Shown: piece after piece, positions 4,162-5,979 of the stretch
Layout of the letters: each line of letters begins with the position of its first letter
Numbering within the stretch: the stretch's first letter is position 1
Notes under the pieces: generated by a model
Seen by the model: the letters and a program-made list of their open reading frames with translations, nothing else
What the model was told of the DNA's origin: nothing
The model's database searches: none
From: Candidatus Atribacteria bacterium 1244-E10-H5-B2
GTDB lineage: Bacteria; Atribacterota; JS1; SB-45; 34-128
Direction: 5' to 3'
Assembly (NCBI GenBank): GCA_003575245.1
Contig: NMQN01000452.1
Coordinates: 1-5,979, forward strand
Length of the DNA stretch: 5,979 nt
Translations under genes and position numbers: made by a program

Positions 4162-4206
4162 AAATACCCTAAATCGTTGATTCAAGTAGCCTACAACGCG
4201 AGAGTT
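4162..4206 (-). repeat. Short shared leader repeat, copy 3 (diverged)
   Basis: The plus strand here (CAAATACCCTAAATCG onward from 4161) aligns with the stretch at 1080-1125, with a one-base gap and scattered changes, for about 45 bases. It lies 51 bases before the start of the 76-aa gene. The similarity is looser than between copies 1 and 2 and could be partly chance. Confidence 0.3.
4177..4194. promoter_or_regulatory. Two abutting 9-base palindromes, operator-like
   Basis: TTGATTCAA (4177-4185) and GTAGCCTAC (4186-4194) are each perfect around a central base and touch each other. They lie between the mrpD-like gene and the 76-aa gene, inside the stretch that resembles the leader at 1080-1125. 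They may form a binding site for a dimeric repressor or a boundary site. No promoter boxes are convincing here, so this is only a candidate. Confidence 0.25.
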
Positions 4207-4247
4207 AAGAGATGCGCTTAGAGATATATCCCTTTTACCTTCCTTTC

Positions 4248-5813
4248 TTACATACCTTCTAATACTGTACCGGTATATTTAAATTGCTCTATTAAAGACA
4301 TTACCGCAGGATGCACTAAAATTTTTACTACCAAAACCGGGAATAATCCAAAAAATATTATGATACAGGATAAAACGGCCATAGCAAAGATCATACTTCG
4401 AGGTACTTCTCTTACTTCCTTAAATTGAGGTAACTTGGGACCTAAAAATGCACTAGCAAATACTTTAACAAATGAGGCTAAAGTTAAAATACTAACTGTC
4501 ATAGCTGCTATAGATAAAAGCGGATTAAATCTATACACTGATTCATAAATTAAAAGTTTAGAAGCGAAACCATTAAACGGTGGAAGTCCAGCAATGGCTG
4601 CTGCTCCAATTATAAAAAAGATAGTGGTATATTTCATCGAGTGAGCTAACCCGCCCATCTTATTAAGGTCTTTAGTTCCTGTTCTAAAAAACAATGCGCC
4701 AGCGGTAAGAAACAGTAAGCCCTTATACACAGCATTATTCATAATATGAAAGATACCACCTTCCATGGCGGTAATTCCATATTGTTTTAAAGCTACAGGG
4801 TTTGCTAAAATGGCCAATCCCACTCCTACTCCCAGAAGCATGTAACCTGTCTGAGAAACAGAATGATAAGCCATAAGTCTTTTTATATCTTTCTGAACAA
4901 CAGCCATAGTAACTCCGACAAACATAGATAAAAGACCAAAAATAATAATTATCCAGCCTACAGTCAAGGTATTTAAAGTGATATTATATAAAGAAAAAAC
5001 TACCCTAAACAAAGCATATAGACTGGCCTGGCTGGCAGCAACCAATATCATACTAATTGGTGCAGGTGCCTCCGAATAAGCATCTGGTGTCCACATATGC
5101 ATAGGTACTGCTCCTGCCTTCATAGCCAGGACTGATATTAAAATACATAAAGCAATCTTGTCTAATTGAGAGTATTTAATCACACTGGCTAAAGCCGCAA
5201 AATTAAGAAGATCATACTGCCCGTAAAATATTCCTGCGGTAAATAAAACCATAAGAGCAGATATTGAACTAACCACCATATATTTAAAGCCCGCTTCCGC
5301 CGGTTCACCCAAATCAACTCCCCTGAAACAAATTAAGACAATAGAGGCAATTGAAGCAATTTCCAGGAATACAAAGAAATTAAATATATCTCCGGTAAAT
5401 TCCATCCCAAACATACCTATCGCTAAAAGCAATAACAGAGAATAATATTTATCAAGCCCACTATGCTGCTTCATAAAACTTAAAGAATAAACTGCTCCTA
5501 CAAAAGAAATAACTGCAGTAATCAAACCCATAAATATTCCCATCGCATCTATCTGGAACATAATCCTGATGGGGAATTTTAACCCTGAAGGCAAAGTCAA
5601 AGAAGGAGATGTTGCACCAAAAACATAAACTTGGGGACCAACTGTTAGTATTTTAACTGCTAATATAATGGTTAAAATTAAACTTACACTTAAAGCAAGG
5701 GTGGTAAGAATTCCCGTAGCGTTTTTATTTATCCGACCGATAAGCGGCACCAAGAAAGCTGCCAATAGAGGTATAGCTATTATTAATATGGGAATATGGT
5801 TCGATAGATTCAT
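4248..5813 (-). CDS. mrpD: MrpD/MbhH-type ion-translocating membrane subunit
   Basis: The 521-residue protein is almost wholly hydrophobic, with about 14 membrane spans, the usual size and shape of antiporter-like subunits of Mrp antiporters, Mbh/Mbx complexes and complex I. Key residues of the family are present: Glu151 in GDIFNFFVFLEIASIAS (fifth-helix Glu), Lys232 in VLAMKAGAVPMHMWTPDAYS (seventh-helix Lys), His317 in YHSVSQTGYM, His356 and Lys364 in FHIMNNAVYKGLLF, and Lys419 in GLPPFNGFASKLLIYES. The channel therefore looks functional for moving H+ or Na+ across the cytoplasmic membrane. The LEIASIAS form of the Glu motif points to the Mrp/Mbh D-type rather than NuoN. AAGGAGG lies 9 bases before the ATG. 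It follows a 36-aa membrane peptide by 38 bases. No partner subunit follows it, so whether the complex is a hydrogenase or an antiporter cannot be told. Confidence 0.9.
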   Translation of the reverse strand: MNLSNHIPILIIAIPLLAAFLVPLIGRINKNATGILTTLALSVSLILTIILAVKILTVGPQVYVFGATSPSLTLPSGLKFPIRIMFQIDAMGIFMGLITAVISFVGAVYSLSFMKQHSGLDKYYSLLLLLAIGMFGMEFTGDIFNFFVFLEIASIASIVLICFRGVDLGEPAEAGFKYMVVSSISALMVLFTAGIFYGQYDLLNFAALASVIKYSQLDKIALCILISVLAMKAGAVPMHMWTPDAYSEAPAPISMILVAASQASLYALFRVVFSLYNITLNTLTVGWIIIIFGLLSMFVGVTMAVVQKDIKRLMAYHSVSQTGYMLLGVGVGLAILANPVALKQYGITAMEGGIFHIMNNAVYKGLLFLTAGALFFRTGTKDLNKMGGLAHSMKYTTIFFIIGAAAIAGLPPFNGFASKLLIYESVYRFNPLLSIAAMTVSILTLASFVKVFASAFLGPKLPQFKEVREVPRSMIFAMAVLSCIIIFFGLFPVLVVKILVHPAVMSLIEQFKYTGTVLEGM

Positions 5814-5851
5814 CCTTTCAACCTCCTTGCCTGGTCTGTATCCAAGATAAA

Positions 5852-5962
5852 TTACCTATCTCGTTTTTTGTATATCTCCCAAATAGATAATATTGTTACT
5901 ACTACAAAAGAAGCAATAAAATATATAGATGCTATCAATATTACAATCAGAAAAGTATCCAT
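5852..5962 (-). CDS. Single-span membrane peptide before mrpD (36 aa)
   Basis: ATG at 5962 to TAA at 5854-5852 encodes 36 residues, one long hydrophobic span (MDTFLIVILIASIYFIASFV, continuing to about residue 28) and a charged tail EIYKKRDR. Its start shares a base with the TAA of the frame upstream (TAATG), typical of coupled genes inside an operon, and the mrpD-like gene follows 38 bases later. The placement suggests a small accessory subunit or assembly factor of the same membrane complex. I know of no standard Mrp or Mbh subunit this short, so it may be lineage-specific. The ribosome site is poor (GAAAAGAG), consistent with translation by coupling. Confidence 0.6.
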   Translation of the reverse strand: MDTFLIVILIASIYFIASFVVVTILSIWEIYKKRDR

Positions 5963-5979
5963 TAGTTTTTGCTCTTTTC
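5962..5979 (-). CDS. Last codons of an upstream operon gene, cut by the window edge
   Basis: From the right edge, codons GAA AAG AGC AAA AAC TAA read EKSKN-stop, and the final A of TAA is the first base of the next gene's ATG. In Mrp-type operons the gene before mrpD is usually mrpC, which is NuoK-like with a charged end, so this could be its tail. Five residues are far too few to identify it; the call rests on the stop/start overlap. Confidence 0.35.
   Translation of the reverse strand, partial: EKSKN

Overview
The window is AT-rich bacterial DNA. Bacterial origin is shown by Shine-Dalgarno sequences before most genes, frequent GTG/TTG starts and a lipoprotein signal peptide. Every gene I can support lies on the minus strand, so the window reads from its right end to its left. 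The only gene with a well-known function is an ion-translocating membrane subunit of the MrpD/MbhH/NuoN family. This suggests an anaerobe with an Mrp- or Mbh-type complex, probably from an uncultured low-GC lineage; the phylum cannot be decided from the sequence.

Right part (4248-5979): the end of an ion-translocating complex operon. The last codons of an unseen gene overlap the start of a 36-residue single-span membrane peptide (5852-5962). The 521-residue MrpD-like subunit (4248-5813) follows 38 bases later. No further complex subunit follows. The 137 bases after it (4111-4247) hold two abutting palindromes and mark the change to a different kind of DNA.

Left part (1-4110): an accessory island of very small genes, mostly unrecognised. 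In transcription order they are: a 76-aa helical protein; a 212-aa protein with a DUF5655-like region; a 65-aa protein; a lipoprotein; a zinc-finger protein with tandem YxxN repeats; a 72-aa and a 71-aa helical protein related to the 76-aa one; a 28-aa membrane peptide; then a tight run of 25-, 50-, 82-, 24- and 44-aa products and one gene cut by the window edge. This content resembles a prophage, satellite or other mobile element, but there is no integrase, capsid or replication gene in view to prove it.

The most striking structure is a family of four elements of 82-90 bases (869-950, 2265-2354, 2819-2902, 3789-3871), each made of two hairpins 1-2 bases apart. In all four the stems are continuous only when read on the minus strand, because several pairs are G-U wobbles there and would be A-C mismatches on the plus strand. 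The 3' arm of the second hairpin is nearly invariant, while the 5' arm varies in ways that keep it paired. Three of the four begin 7-8 bases after a stop codon (the fourth 18), and together they cut the island into modules of one to six genes. They may be structured leader or 3' RNAs, unusual terminators, or single-stranded-DNA recombination or transposition sites; the sequence alone does not decide. A second, shorter repeat (TTTTTAGGGGTATTTT on the minus strand) precedes three of the genes.
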